Shown: piece after piece, positions 36,387-46,704 of the stretch
How the letters are laid out: the number at the start of each line of letters is the position of its first letter
How positions within the stretch are numbered: position 1 is the stretch's first letter
NCBI GenBank assembly: GCA_037576215.1
Contig: JBANDB010000012.1
Location: 1,364,001-1,428,000, forward strand
Direction: 5' to 3'
DNA: 64,000 nt
Source: Armillaria gallica
Taxonomy: Eukaryota; Basidiomycota; Agaricomycetes; Agaricales; Physalacriaceae
The notes under the pieces: generated by a model
Seen by the model: the letters and a program-made list of their open reading frames with translations, nothing else
What the model was told of the DNA's origin: nothing
Databases searched by the model: none
Program-made: the position numbers and the translations under genes

Positions 36387-37036
36387 GTTCGTTCAAAACA
36401 ATGGTTTTTACGGGGCACCGCACGATGAGAAAGAGAGAAAAAGGGAGAAGTAACCGGTGGTAGTTGCAGTAGAAGTGTCGTCCCTGCAGTGATTCACTCG
36501 GTCCGTGCGGTGGCGATTAGTTGTGCCATGTTTGACACCCCGTGACCAGTAAAACAATTCATCGATTTATTTATTTTTCCATTGTTTTCGCTTTATGCTA
36601 TCCCTCAGTCTCCCTCAGCGGTTCTCTGATATATTCTGCCAGAGGTACATTCTGCATGCATACAATGTGATTCATAACTTTTGTCGAGCCTTTGGCTAGC
36701 ACGTGCATTCAATATTCTCTAGCTACTTTCTTCTCTCCTCTTTCTTTCGTGTCTTGCAATACTCCTTTGAACATGTACTATTCAATGCGTACGAGATCAC
36801 AAAGTACTAGAATGTGCGCCTGTCATCCGATGATTTGCTCGCCTTCAAGGTCGTCTACATCACTCTGCGTCGCACTAGATCTCTATCGTTTCCAAGATAT
36901 ACATCAGCGCCTGCAGCAAAGCTAGCTTGCCATTCGTATGTTTGGCGACGGCATCGAGGATGGGCAGGACAATGCCAGGAAGGCGTTCAAGCTAAAGGCG
37001 AACAATAAATACACTGAATACAAATGGACCATGAAG
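36387..37036. other. intergenic, no gene seen
   Basis: Region between the Prp4 gene start and the small gene at 37037. Nothing supported. Confidence 0.4.
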
Positions 37037-37288
37037 TTACTTTTGTATTTCTTCTGGTTCATATGGTTCCGACCCTCCGGCCTTCCACTTATTCATGGCG
37101 ACGGCGTGTTCCTCGCTTAGCTTCGTCCACGGCTTCTTCTTCTTCTCCGACATCTTGTACCTTTCGATCCTCAAGGTTTGGTGTCTTCCTGGTCTCCCTT
37201 TCTCAGTTAATTCGCCCGCCTGGATCTGCGCTTCGAGCTCGCGTTCAGTGATGCCGTTGCCTTGCACCAAAGATAGTGGGCCGCTCAT
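37037..37288 (-). CDS. small charged protein, unknown
   Basis: 83 codons from MSGPLSLVQGNGITERELEA to EPEEIQK. The frame remains open about 40 codons upstream (reading ...IRTTPVNPVFATITGNPIS) without an ATG, so this may be the last exon of a longer gene. Composition is highly charged (KMSEKKKKPWTKLSEEH), with no membrane segment or motif I recognise. Position between the Prp4 promoter and the OYE remnant gives no functional hint. Confidence 0.5.
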   Translation of the reverse strand: MSGPLSLVQGNGITERELEAQIQAGELTEKGRPGRHQTLRIERYKMSEKKKKPWTKLSEEHAVAMNKWKAGGSEPYEPEEIQK

Positions 37289-37737
37289 CGATATCGGGTT
37301 TCCAGTGATCGTGGCGAAGACTGGATTGACTGGCGTCGTTCGAATGCTATAGTAGCCAATACATGCTATCTGATGCTCACTGCTACGGAGTGCTGGGGTA
37401 TCCTGATTTCCCCTTTAGGTGGGGGGCTATGGTATTGCTAGTAAGCGTCGGATATCGATTTGATTGTGTCACGAATCTCATCTGTTAATGTACAGAACAA
37501 TTTCCCCTCAAGCGTCGATACCCTTAGTACATTCAAAGGTTCAATGTTTTGTTCCAGCCCATCATTTTTTTTTCCATTTTCTAACTGTTCAACACAGTCG
37601 CGTGAAGCATAAATCATGATGAAGGTGGTAATAAATCAAGACGGGAATCAACTGTTCCATGATGCCTGGACAAGAAGTTAACTCATGATTCATCCCTTAC
37701 ATGTGAGCTTATCAAACAAAACTTCGGGTTTCCTCTC
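37289..37737. other. intergenic, no gene seen
   Basis: Open upstream extension of the small gene to about 37420, then non-coding. Confidence 0.35.
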
Positions 37738-38981
37738 ATGACACCCTCCAAGCTATTCCAACCTATCACAGTCGGTGAACTGGCCCTGCAACATCCCGTC
37801 GTCGGAGTACCCTCGACGCGTTTCCGAGGAAGTTCTACCCATGTACCTGACCCTGTAATGGGTGATTACTACGAGCATCGTTCACACGCTTCCGGGGCGC
37901 TACTAATCGGCGAAGCCACGGGCCACGATCATTGCAGCCACTGAGGCTGGGGGATGGTACATATTCCCGGTATTTGGAGTCAAGAACACATAGATGCATG
38001 GAGGTTGGTAAGCACCTATGCCCCATGCGGGATCGTTATTAACGGTTTGGTTTCCAGATCACAGTTCGCGTCCATGCCAATGACTGCTACATCTTCTGCC
38101 ACTTCTGGGCTCATGGCCGCGCTGCCTATTATTAAGTTCTGGCGGCAGAGGAGCCTTCGTTCCCATATATCGCTCCTTCTGACGTACCTTTGACCGGAAA
38201 AAGGCTATTCCTCAACCCATGACTGTCGAAGAGCCTATCCAGGAGTATGTTATGCCCTATGTGGAAGCCGCGCGAAACGCTACCAAAGCAGGCTTCGACG
38301 GTGTCGAAATTCATGGCGCAAACGGCTATTTGCTCGACCAATTCACACAGGATGTCTCAAACAGACGGAGCGATCAGTACGGCGGGAGCATCATGAACCA
38401 TGTGAGGTTTCCGTTACATGTCATTGATACTGTTGTGGATGCCATGGGCGCTGGGAAAACTGTGTACCGCCTCAGCCCCTGGAATTTCTTCCGGTAAGCT
38501 TCTGTCAAGGCAGATCCGCCTCTAATTCTAATGTTCGTTTCAGACATGACAATGAAGGATCCCAAACCGGATAAAGGAAAAAAAACTCCGGCTTCGCTTA
38601 CATCCACGTCATTGAACCTCGTATCGTTGGTACGAGCGACATAAACCTCAAAGACATTGGCGCTCAGGAAGAGAATGATTTCTTGCGCGAAATTTGGGCG
38701 GGAGGCTATGATCAATCAACGACTATCACAGTTGTCGACGAGAAGAATGATTTCCTTGCGTTCGGTAGACATTTCCTCGCAAATGTGAGTCGTTGCCTTA
38801 TCGTCTAACCAATTCTTTTCGTACTAATCTTGTCTATAGCCTGGTTTGGTATTGAGTCTGGAGAATGACCTACCATTGGATCCTATGACAGGAGACCTTT
38901 TACATTGGCAGCAACGTTGCGAAGAGTTATACAGACTATCCAATCGCTGGAAATGTTTACCTGGAAAAGACTGCGTTGTAA
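37738..38981 (+). pseudogene. old yellow enzyme (NADPH dehydrogenase) pseudogene
   Basis: Starts well (MTPSKLFQPITVGELALQHP) and keeps OYE landmarks: [92 protein letters not shown] and a C-terminal YTDYPIAGNVYLEK. Lesions are visible: a TAA stop after GRAAYY where the family reads through; a frame change around the DAWR/VHAND junction; and a shift in an A-rich run near 38578-38587 just before AYIHVIEPR. OYEs are FMN flavoenzymes reducing activated alkenes. I infer the gene is dead. Confidence 0.8.
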
Positions 38982-39484
38982 ACAATGAAACGTACTCTAC
39001 GTCGGTGTCCGTGGACTTCCTTAGATTCACTTAAGCGCCTCATATGTCCTGAGGCCTCTGAAATCCTGGAGGCATTGGAGTGACAGAATCGTCATGCGAT
39101 TGTGGTCCTACAGGTGATCGAGACAAAGCAAGATAACAACGTCATCACCTTACTGCATCATCATGAAATGTGAAGGGTATGTCAGCACCTTGGTCCAGAT
39201 GGGTCAATGATGGGTGATGAAAATACCGAATGGGGTTCAGTATGTGCACAAGGAAGAGAAATTACGAGAATTCTGCCATTTCACACCTCGAGGCAGACAC
39301 GATGTGCTGGTAAGGAGTGGTAAAGTTCCTACGCTTACCTTTATGGTAATCGCTCACAACCGTCAAAAGGCCAGCGCGAAAATGCGTATTTCTTCAGTTC
39401 ATTCGCTCCAATCTTTGACTTGTACGAGTCTACAACCTCTCAGAAATCATATACGCCTCTTTCCTCGCTAAAACACGCGTTTCA
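38982..39484. other. promoter region of the HMG-box gene
   Basis: About 270 nt at the right end (39215-39480) resemble the upstream region of the decayed copy at 3715-3990, showing that the duplication included promoter DNA. Confidence 0.5.
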
Positions 39485-40603
39485 ATGGCTCCAATTCGTA
39501 CTACGACTGCTCGCAGGTCTCGCCGGTTGTCCAGCCAAGTAGCAGTTCAATACGATGGTGAGTCTATCAGCAATGGCTAATTTGTATAGTCCATTGATTA
39601 TGTGTTATTACAGATGAAGGCTGGGAAGCCACCGACTTGTTCATGTACCTCACTACGCCAGTATCGGATGCACCTTCCCCAGCACCATCTGCCTTTTCTC
39701 ATTCATCGACTCAATCTGACACCCCTCCCCCTCGCCGTCATACGCCTTCGCACCGTCGCACTCCCGAACACGTCCGTCGTCCCCCCAACGCCTTCATGTT
39801 GTTTCGTTCCGATTATTGGCGCGAAAACAAGGATATCATACGCGAACACGACCACCGCGAGATTAGCCGCATCTGTGGAGAGCTGTGGAGAGCCTTACCG
39901 CCTGATGAGAAGCAGGTTTACAGAGACATGGCCAACGACGCCAAGGAGATTCATCTCGCGAAGTATCCCGACTATAAATTTACGCGGGTGTCGCGACCGA
40001 AGAAGACGAGGAAGATAGTGAGTCGGAATCGCGATATCATAAAGGAGGCTAGCGGGTGCGACGAGATCGCAACGCTGATGGGAGGGGGTATTGGGAGGAT
40101 GGCGTTGGAGACGAATGATTTGTGCGCGACTCCATCTCCCTCAGCCATCGACGAGGAGCAAATATCTGCCAAGTTCTCCCAGCCCCTTACTTCCGGGTGT
40201 AAAAGAGAGTTCATCTGCGGTGAGGAAGACACTTTCGTCCCCACCTGCGACCTTCCACCGCTCGACCTACACGCTCTCAACCTAGAAATGGTTCGCCAAT
40301 TCCCTTTTCCGACATATCTTTTGCTGATCCACCTTTCTTTAGTACATTCATCCCCCACAACTCCCCAACTACGCCCGTATCGACCCTCAGTTCAGTTTCA
40401 AGCCCGCTATTGATATCAATAAATGCTTTTGGTTCACGGGAATGGGTGAAAACATCGACCCGTCTCCATCGACCGCATCTACAGATGACTTCATTCAAGC
40501 ACTCTCCGCTTATGGCGTGTGCCACAATGATGACAGCTTCGACGTGTTTGACATCAACTTTTCTGCGTCCAGTTCCTTTGTTGATGATTGGGCGTATTTT
40601 TAA
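39485..40603 (+). CDS. HMG-box transcription factor
   Basis: Three exons, 39485-39557, 39614-40290 and 40343-40603 (introns 56 and 52 nt), 336 codons. The start MAPIRTTTARRSRRLSSQ is basic. The HMG box occupies about residues 70-145 with the MATA_HMG-type signature RPPNAFMLFR, then REISRICGELWRAL, EKQVYRDMAND and HLAKYPDYKF, indicating sequence-specific DNA binding in the nucleus. Downstream is unstructured, and exon 3 reads YIHPPQLPNYARIDPQFSF to DDWAYF. The second intron uses a GTTCGC donor and is inferred from the frame change. Basidiomycete HMG proteins of this type often regulate mating response or development; the target here is unknown. A decayed paralogue lies at 3715-4940. Confidence 0.85.
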
Positions 40604-40761
40604 TTCGACCTGACGACCTACAGGCTCGTGCAATTTTCATACTTTCTATCTAGCATTAGCCCTCAGAACCATACATTCATTGTATTGTATTTATAAAGAT
40701 CTTTCTTAAGAATGTATTACGATGATCGTTACTTGAACTTGAGTGCCGTTTGTGAATAATT

Positions 40762-41330
40762 TCAGTCAGAACTGCACGCCAATCGTATAGACTCTGTCTC
40801 AAGCATAAACGCCTTTAATTCCAACTCGGACGGTAAGAGTAAGGAAGGAAGGGAAGGAAGTTGTAGGAACCTCAACTTTACCGACGAACTTGTATCAACA
40901 GAAGTGTTCGCAGTTGTAGCAAACCCAACTCTCGAGTTTGTCGTATCATACACGGTGTCGAGTCGCTCCAGGAACATACAGCTGACGATGAGTTCAAGGC
41001 CTTGGAGGGCATCCGAGCTGAGGCCTTTAATCGATACTATTGTCGTCGCCTTTATGGCAGCATTCAGCGAACAAGGTCGGATTTGAGCATTTGGCGTTGG
41101 CTCATAAGACACCTCGGGCAAATCACACTGTACATCAGATCGGAGCTGAGTAATACCAACACCATTGACAGTGTGGAGATAACGACTCGAAAGATTGGAG
41201 ATGAGGTGAGGCGAAGAAGACCCGTTTGCGCGGTATAATGCTGGCATGTTGCACTGGTGGCTGCCTGGTATTTCTTACGTGCCTCAGCACTGAGGTATAC
41301 CAGGCTTGTCCGTACATTCGACCAGAACGT
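40762..41330 (-). pseudogene. aspartic protease (A1) C-terminal remnant
   Basis: Recognisable pieces of the pepsin-family C-terminal lobe of basidiomycete proteases: SLVYLSAEARKKYQAAT, TGLLRLTSS, NGVGITQLRSD, PNAQIRPCSLNAAI and FLERLDTVYDTTNSRVGFAT. The blocks lie in two frames, with the shift between LLRLTSS and TVNGV. The N-terminal lobe with its DTG active site and the second catalytic Asp region are absent. So this is a truncated, frame-shifted copy. Confidence 0.7.
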
Positions 41331-41891
41331 GGACGGTGGGCTTCCCTTGTTCAGTGTTTTCATCTGCGACCTGAACCCAAATTGAAGTAGTAGCCTTTTT
41401 ACCAGTTGTCGAGCAACAAGCCTGCTATGACGGCGGTATACCCACTGTCTTCAGAGTGAGTAAGGATTCGTGTCGGAAGTTCAAGTCGTATGCATGGTCC
41501 TAGAGGCGTAGCAGTTCGGCCTGGCAGTAATGTTTCCCATATCAAGGAAGCTGGGCCCTACTGCCAAACAGTTACTGGATGAGAGGTCCAGTTGGAATCG
41601 ACATTGATAGGTTCCTGACGCTTCGACGGCTTCAATCTGGAGGGGGATAAGAGTTTGACAAGAAAGGCGTTTTGAGGAAATTTAGGGAAATTTGAACCAT
41701 TCGTATAAATCTTAACAGTTTGCGCCGTATAGTTCTTTACGAGGCTTCGTAGTTCGAATAGGCATAATTGCTGCTGTTGGGAGAGAAATTGTGGCTTGTT
41801 ATGTAATTGTAAGGATTTCCGTTGTGGCTGTGGAGCTGGGTCCCTTCTCTTTACATCCATCCTCCCATTCTTCTGCCTTTTATTCTTCACT
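41331..41891. other. intergenic, no gene seen
   Basis: Upstream of Atg101. A minus-strand frame at 41558-41941 has no recognisable domain and overlaps the Atg101 start. Confidence 0.4.
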
Positions 41892-42696
41892 ATGTCCAGC
41901 CTATCTACAATAAAGATTGACTTGGTATGCCTTTCTGTCACCGTGACAGCCAGAAAAATAATCCATCCAGGTCCTAGACCGCTCCACGATCAAGGATGTT
42001 CTTCGCGCAATGCTGCACTCGATATTATTCCACAGACTATTTGGCATCGTCAAGCCGCAAACATTCGAGGTCCTTGACGTGACAATGGTGCGCAGCTTCT
42101 CATTCCCACCTCGTTGAAGCTTACGGTGGAATCACCAGCCTGGCGTATCAGACCCGGAAGTCGAACAGATGGTACATGAAAAGGTGGACTTGTTTTGGAA
42201 GAGCATTGAGAATGGTGGGAGTAAACGGGGTCAGGTATGTATCGCTGGTCCTTGATTACCTCCGGACTAACGTCGAACTTTTTGGAAGATATTGGTGACC
42301 TTTTCGGAGAAACGGCAGAAGAAGGGAGGGTGGTTCGTGTATAGCGGCGGAGAGGAAGACGTTCCTTGGGAGCAGTGGTGCCCTTCTTTTTTTCTAATTT
42401 TTCTCACCTTTGTGCTGACCGTAGCGTGAAGGGTAATTAATGCAGAAATTCGACAACCGTTAGATCGAGGTACAGCCCGTTTTGCCTCCTGTTAATGGAT
42501 CCTGATGCATACGGCAATAGACCGGCTCACATTCGATTCCACGTTGGCAGCAACACTGACGAAATCAATTCAGACAATGCTCACGCATACATCATCGGAA
42601 AGAGGACGTTCCGTGGTACCTCCCATCACACATAACGGAATCTCCCCGTTTCCATTCAAGCTGGCCGTCAAGATGGGGGGCGTAGAGATTGGTTGA
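41892..42696 (+). CDS. ATG101: autophagy initiation protein Atg101
   Basis: Multi-exon gene. Exon 1 (41892-41924, MSSLSTIKIDL) joins after a 46-nt intron to VLDRSTIKDVLRAMLHSILF and FGIVKPQTFEVLDVTM (ending 42087), then from 42139 PGVSDPEVEQMVHEKVDLFW, ILVTFSEKRQKK and EEDVPWEQW. The last part reads TLTKSIQTMLTHTSSERGR and ISPFPFKLAVKMGGVEIG. These are the conserved blocks of the HORMA-fold protein Atg101, which pairs with Atg13 in the Atg1/ULK kinase complex. The region between DVPWEQW and the last exon (42380-42540) is split by introns I did not place exactly. It appears complete. Confidence 0.88.
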
Positions 42697-42982
42697 CGAT
42701 ATTACTGTCTTGCATGTCCTTTTGATCCGTGAGTTATCGCCTTCTCAGTATGGTCCGAGATAGGTACTAATACGCGCTCGTCTTTAGCTATTTTTGTAGC
42801 CATATTGTAGAGTTTTTATAATGTATCATCAACGCGTGCACATCTCAACACCCACTTTGTGTCCCCTACGCATCCCGTACGATGAATTTGGTGCTATCTT
42901 TACGCCATGCCATCTACGCTCATCCCGATACAGCCAAGCTTCCAATCGCTCCACACTCTGACTACGACTTCTCCTGTTCTAG
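42697..42982. other. short intergenic region
   Basis: 3' flank of Atg101. No gene seen. Confidence 0.4.
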
Positions 42983-43586
42983 GGGCTCGCCAACCAATGA
43001 CTCCGATCCCAACCTCGGCCCATCTCATCCGTGGGCATGCCTTCCGGAAGCTGAATGCATCCGATTTCAAGCTCGCCCGCTAATACTTCGCTTAATTCCG
43101 TCCTCGAGCTTCTGGACTCGTCGCGCAAGCCGATCGTCCGGCGTTTCTTGAATCGGTGAGATTGCGCGGCGTCCCACTATCTGCTAGATCCTCCCTGCGA
43201 TGACCCCGTTTTAGATGGCTGTTTGTGGAAATAACAACGTTTGCTTCTTCTTCAAGTCACTATTCTGTTTATCTCTTCGGCAGGCGTTCGGACAATGGTC
43301 ACTTATACTCATTCTTACTCACACTTCAATCTTATCTTTAAGTTTGATCGGGCTTGTAACCCTTGGCGACATCTGCTCGCATCAATTCGAAATTCGAGTC
43401 GATGGACGTACACGATTTAACGGATGAGCTGGAGCCATTAGCAGGTGTATGAGACTCCGATCGTCGTCCCAAGAACTTTCTGCCGGTCTTTGCGAAAGCC
43501 CATTTTGAGGCTTTGGTGATCTTATTTGGTCCTTGATATTGGGTCCTTGTCTGTTCCTTCTCTCTGCATCCGGACTTTCTACACAT
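42983..43586 (-). CDS. hypothetical protein, uncertain model
   Basis: Two protein-like stretches on the minus strand. One (43338-43586, 82 codons) runs MCRKSGCREKEQTRTQ... to VAKGYKPDQT. The other (about 42983-43155) reads FKKRRTIGLRDESR, ELSEVLAGELEIG and PEGMPTDEMGRGW before a stop. They may be exons of one gene joined across about 180 nt, or two unrelated frames. The first is Ser/Lys-rich. I recognise no family. Confidence 0.3.
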
Positions 43587-43898
43587 CGACTATCCGGTTT
43601 CCCATCGGCCGCCCACCGACGCATGTGATACGTTGGATAAGGTCAACGGGTCAAAAAACGACAAAAATGTGGAAAAGGCGAGTAAGTAAAACCGGTTTAT
43701 CTCACTAGGTGGATACTGTGGACTTACGTTACGTTGTTTGAGGGGACAGATTTCTCGGACTCTTAAAGTAGCATCACAAGACTGTTTTCAAATCCATTTA
43801 AAACCTGGTTCGGGGATTGCTGCTCCGTTCCTTAAAGCGCCCATTCTTTCCACCTCCTCTGCAAGGACTCTGTCGAAGATTATCAGAATAGACTCAGG
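43587..43898. other. promoter region of the flavin monooxygenase
   Basis: Nothing further seen. Confidence 0.4.
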
Positions 43899-46254
43899 AT
43901 GTCTAGCGATTCACCTAGGGTAGTCATCATCGGCGCTGGGTATGCTACCCGACTGGATAACGAGGAAAATTGCTGAATCCGTTTCGCAGCATTGGCGGTC
44001 TCATCTTTTCCATCGCTTTGAAACAAAGGTTTCCCGGGTATGAGAACTTCACGGAAGGTCCTCGTCTGTAGCAGTAATCTTAATGCTGACGGTCTGGTAT
44101 AGATTTATGAGAAGGCTTCTGATGTTGGAGGGACATGGAGAGTACGTTTATCGCCTTTCTTTCTTTAGTGTTCTGAGCCCATCATATATCTTGGCAGGAC
44201 AACACTTATCCGGTACGTTCGGGGCGCTCTCATCTTTACCAGAATCACTCATTTTTATTCAAGGGGTGTGGTTCTGACATCGCCATAATGTATTATTCTC
44301 ACTCTACGACCCTGAAGCATGATTGGACGCACTCGCTCGCTTATCAACCGCAAATCCAAGAGTACTGGCAGGAGATGGCGCGAAAGAACGATTTGTACAG
44401 AAAATGTGTCTTTAATACGCACGTCATCGCAGCAGACTGGGACGTGGATAAAGAACTTTGGGTCGTCGTCACGAAGGATCTCAAAACTGGCACGGAGTCG
44501 ACGACCACCGCAAAGATTTTGGTTTCTGCCCTTGGCTTTTTGGAGCTCCCGCACTATCCTAATATTAACGGGCTCAATAAGTTCAAAGGTGATATGTTTC
44601 ATAGCGCGAAGTGGGACTATGGTATTTCCTTGAAGAATAAGCGGGTTGCGGTCATCGGGAATGGTGCTTCGGCGTGCGTCTTACAAGATGTCTACTTGTC
44701 ATTTTGTCGACTTATCACTCCTCTTCCAGAACACAGTTTGTGCCCGTTATTTCCGAGGATCCATCAACAGAGATCGTGGAATTTTGCAGGACTCCGTATT
44801 GGGTATTGTGGAATGTGAGTACAACTAGGCCTCTCGTATTAATGCGACTTAAGAATCGCAACCGAAACAGCTTCGCAACTCATATGGTCCTGTGTGGCAA
44901 TTCTTGCTTAAATGGATCCCATTCAACATGCTCCTCCACCGTTATTATCATTGTGTCAAGGTAAATCAGTGGTTCACTACATTACAGATAACTCTGATGA
45001 CTGGTCGCTAGATGGAATTAGGTTATTTGTTTATTTTTGGGAGCGATTTTCTCCGTGATTGGTTTGTAAAGGTAACATAACATTATATGGAACTCCAATA
45101 GATACTCACGCGTCACCTTCAAAGCCTTTCAGCACTTTTTATATCAAGACTTTTGCGCCAAAGGAATACCATAATAAACTCATACCTACGTACAGTTAGT
45201 GCTTTTCTTCTTGAACGCTACCTCGATTCCTGATGTTTCGACAGAGGTCGGATGTAGACGGCTCATCTTCAATAGCTTCTACCTAGAGTCACTGCATCGC
45301 CCAAACATGCGGCTCAATTGGGATGGTATCGATTCCATAGTCGAAGACGGCATCATTACAAAGAAAGGTAGGCATTCTCCGGTATGCTCGCCCTCTCTCA
45401 TCTTCTCTTATGTAGGCGAGAAATTCACATTCGATGTTATCATCCTGTCCACGGGATTCATAACGGTATGATTCTACTCCAATTTCGTCGAGTCCGTGGC
45501 TCAATAAGGTAAATATATGTAGGATGACTACCCCCTCCATGTCCGTGGCACCGAACAGAGTGTCAAGGAATATTATGCTTCTAAAGGCGGCCCGACTGCG
45601 TATCGTGGTACCACAGTTCCCGGATTCCCAAACTTCTATATCATCGGAGGTTCGCACTTGTTGTCTGTTGTCTTGTTATACCGCGGTAATAACTTGGTGC
45701 CTTGTCTTTGTCTTGTTTTGCACAGGTCCGAACACCGTTACGGGTCATGCATCTGTTATATTTACCGAAGAGGTCCAGGTACCATCATCTCTCTTTGAGG
45801 TTTGTTCCTGTCTCAATTCAGTTCACAGGCCAATTATGCCATGACGTTGGTAGCGCCAGTAATAGAAGGACTTGTCTCGTCCTTTACAGTCAAGCATCAG
45901 CCCGCGGATGAATGGAACGCCAAGATTCAAGCTCGTCTTGCGCGTTCCGTTTTTCCGGATTGCCTTTCGTGGTATCGGAGCGGGAAGGATGGGAAGGTCA
46001 CCAGCGTATTTCCTGGTGGCGCGCCATTGTTTTGGTGGTGGATGAGGAAGACGTATTTTGAACACTATGATGCTGTCGCGTCTCAGGGTTGGTATAAACA
46101 ACTGAAGCGAGAGAAACGCATCAAGGCGACTAAACTAGTGGTAACGGGACTGTCAGCTATGGCATTTGGAGCATGGTTGGCACATGAATTCTGGAGGACT
46201 GGGTCGATTTTGGACGTGTTGAATGAAGTACGGGAGGTTGGTGTCCTTTTTTAA
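43899..46254 (+). CDS. FAD-dependent (Baeyer-Villiger-like) monooxygenase
   Basis: Intron-rich gene. Exons 1-2 (43899-43939, then from 43990) join to VVIIGAGIGGLIFSIALK, the FAD-binding GxGxxG. Then come IYEKASDVGGTWR, DIAIMYYSHSTTL, YWQEMARKNDL, LVSALGFLELPHYPNI, KFKGDMFHSAKWD and the second Rossmann motif RVAVIGNGASA. Later exons give NSYGPVWQFLLKWIPFN, FAPKEYHNKLIPTY, GCRRLIFNSFYLESLHRPN and FDVIILSTGFIT, and the end reads ARSVFPDCLSWY, SVFPGGAPLFWWWMR. A C-terminal tail contains a hydrophobic stretch (LVVTGLSAMAFGAWLAHEFW), perhaps a membrane anchor. The family oxidises ketones or heteroatoms with NADPH and O2. No lesion seen. Confidence 0.85.
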
Positions 46255-46704
46255 TGGTTGGCATGTACTGATTGCGTTCAAGGGAAATGTATCCAAACTT
46301 GGGAAGATCGTTAGTTTTATGAGATTATAAGCATACCAACGATATCAGGAGCCATTTACGTCACTTCAATCTGACGCGACGGTTGGAGAGCCACCAATGT
46401 CACTTACTGTCCTTTGCCACTCATATATCGATGATGCCGAATCTAGATCTAATAAGTGGGCAAGGTCTTATTGAATACCAGGTGATCAAAGATTGTAGCT
46501 TTTTATTGCATATAGCACTTAACACACACGTCGACATTGAAGATGATTTTTGTCCAAGACGGTTGATCAAATTATCAAAGTGGCAAGAACAAAGTCAAGG
46601 GTCAAGGTGGCACCCTTCGGTCAGCGGCATGTATAAATGGCCCGGTTTTGAACAATAGTTCTCCAATACACCTCTCTCATTCAAGGGCCTTTCTTCTCAT
46701 CCAG
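46255..46704. other. promoter region of the kinase gene
   Basis: Contains the TATA element listed next. No gene seen. Confidence 0.4.
46632..46638 (+). promoter_or_regulatory. TATA element of the kinase gene
   Basis: TATAAAT about 67 nt before the ATG at 46705. Confidence 0.5.

Noticed and set aside
40280..40420. Apparent frameshift in the HMG-box gene C-terminus
   Set aside because: A 52-nt intron (40291-40342) restores a smooth frame to a plausible C-terminus.
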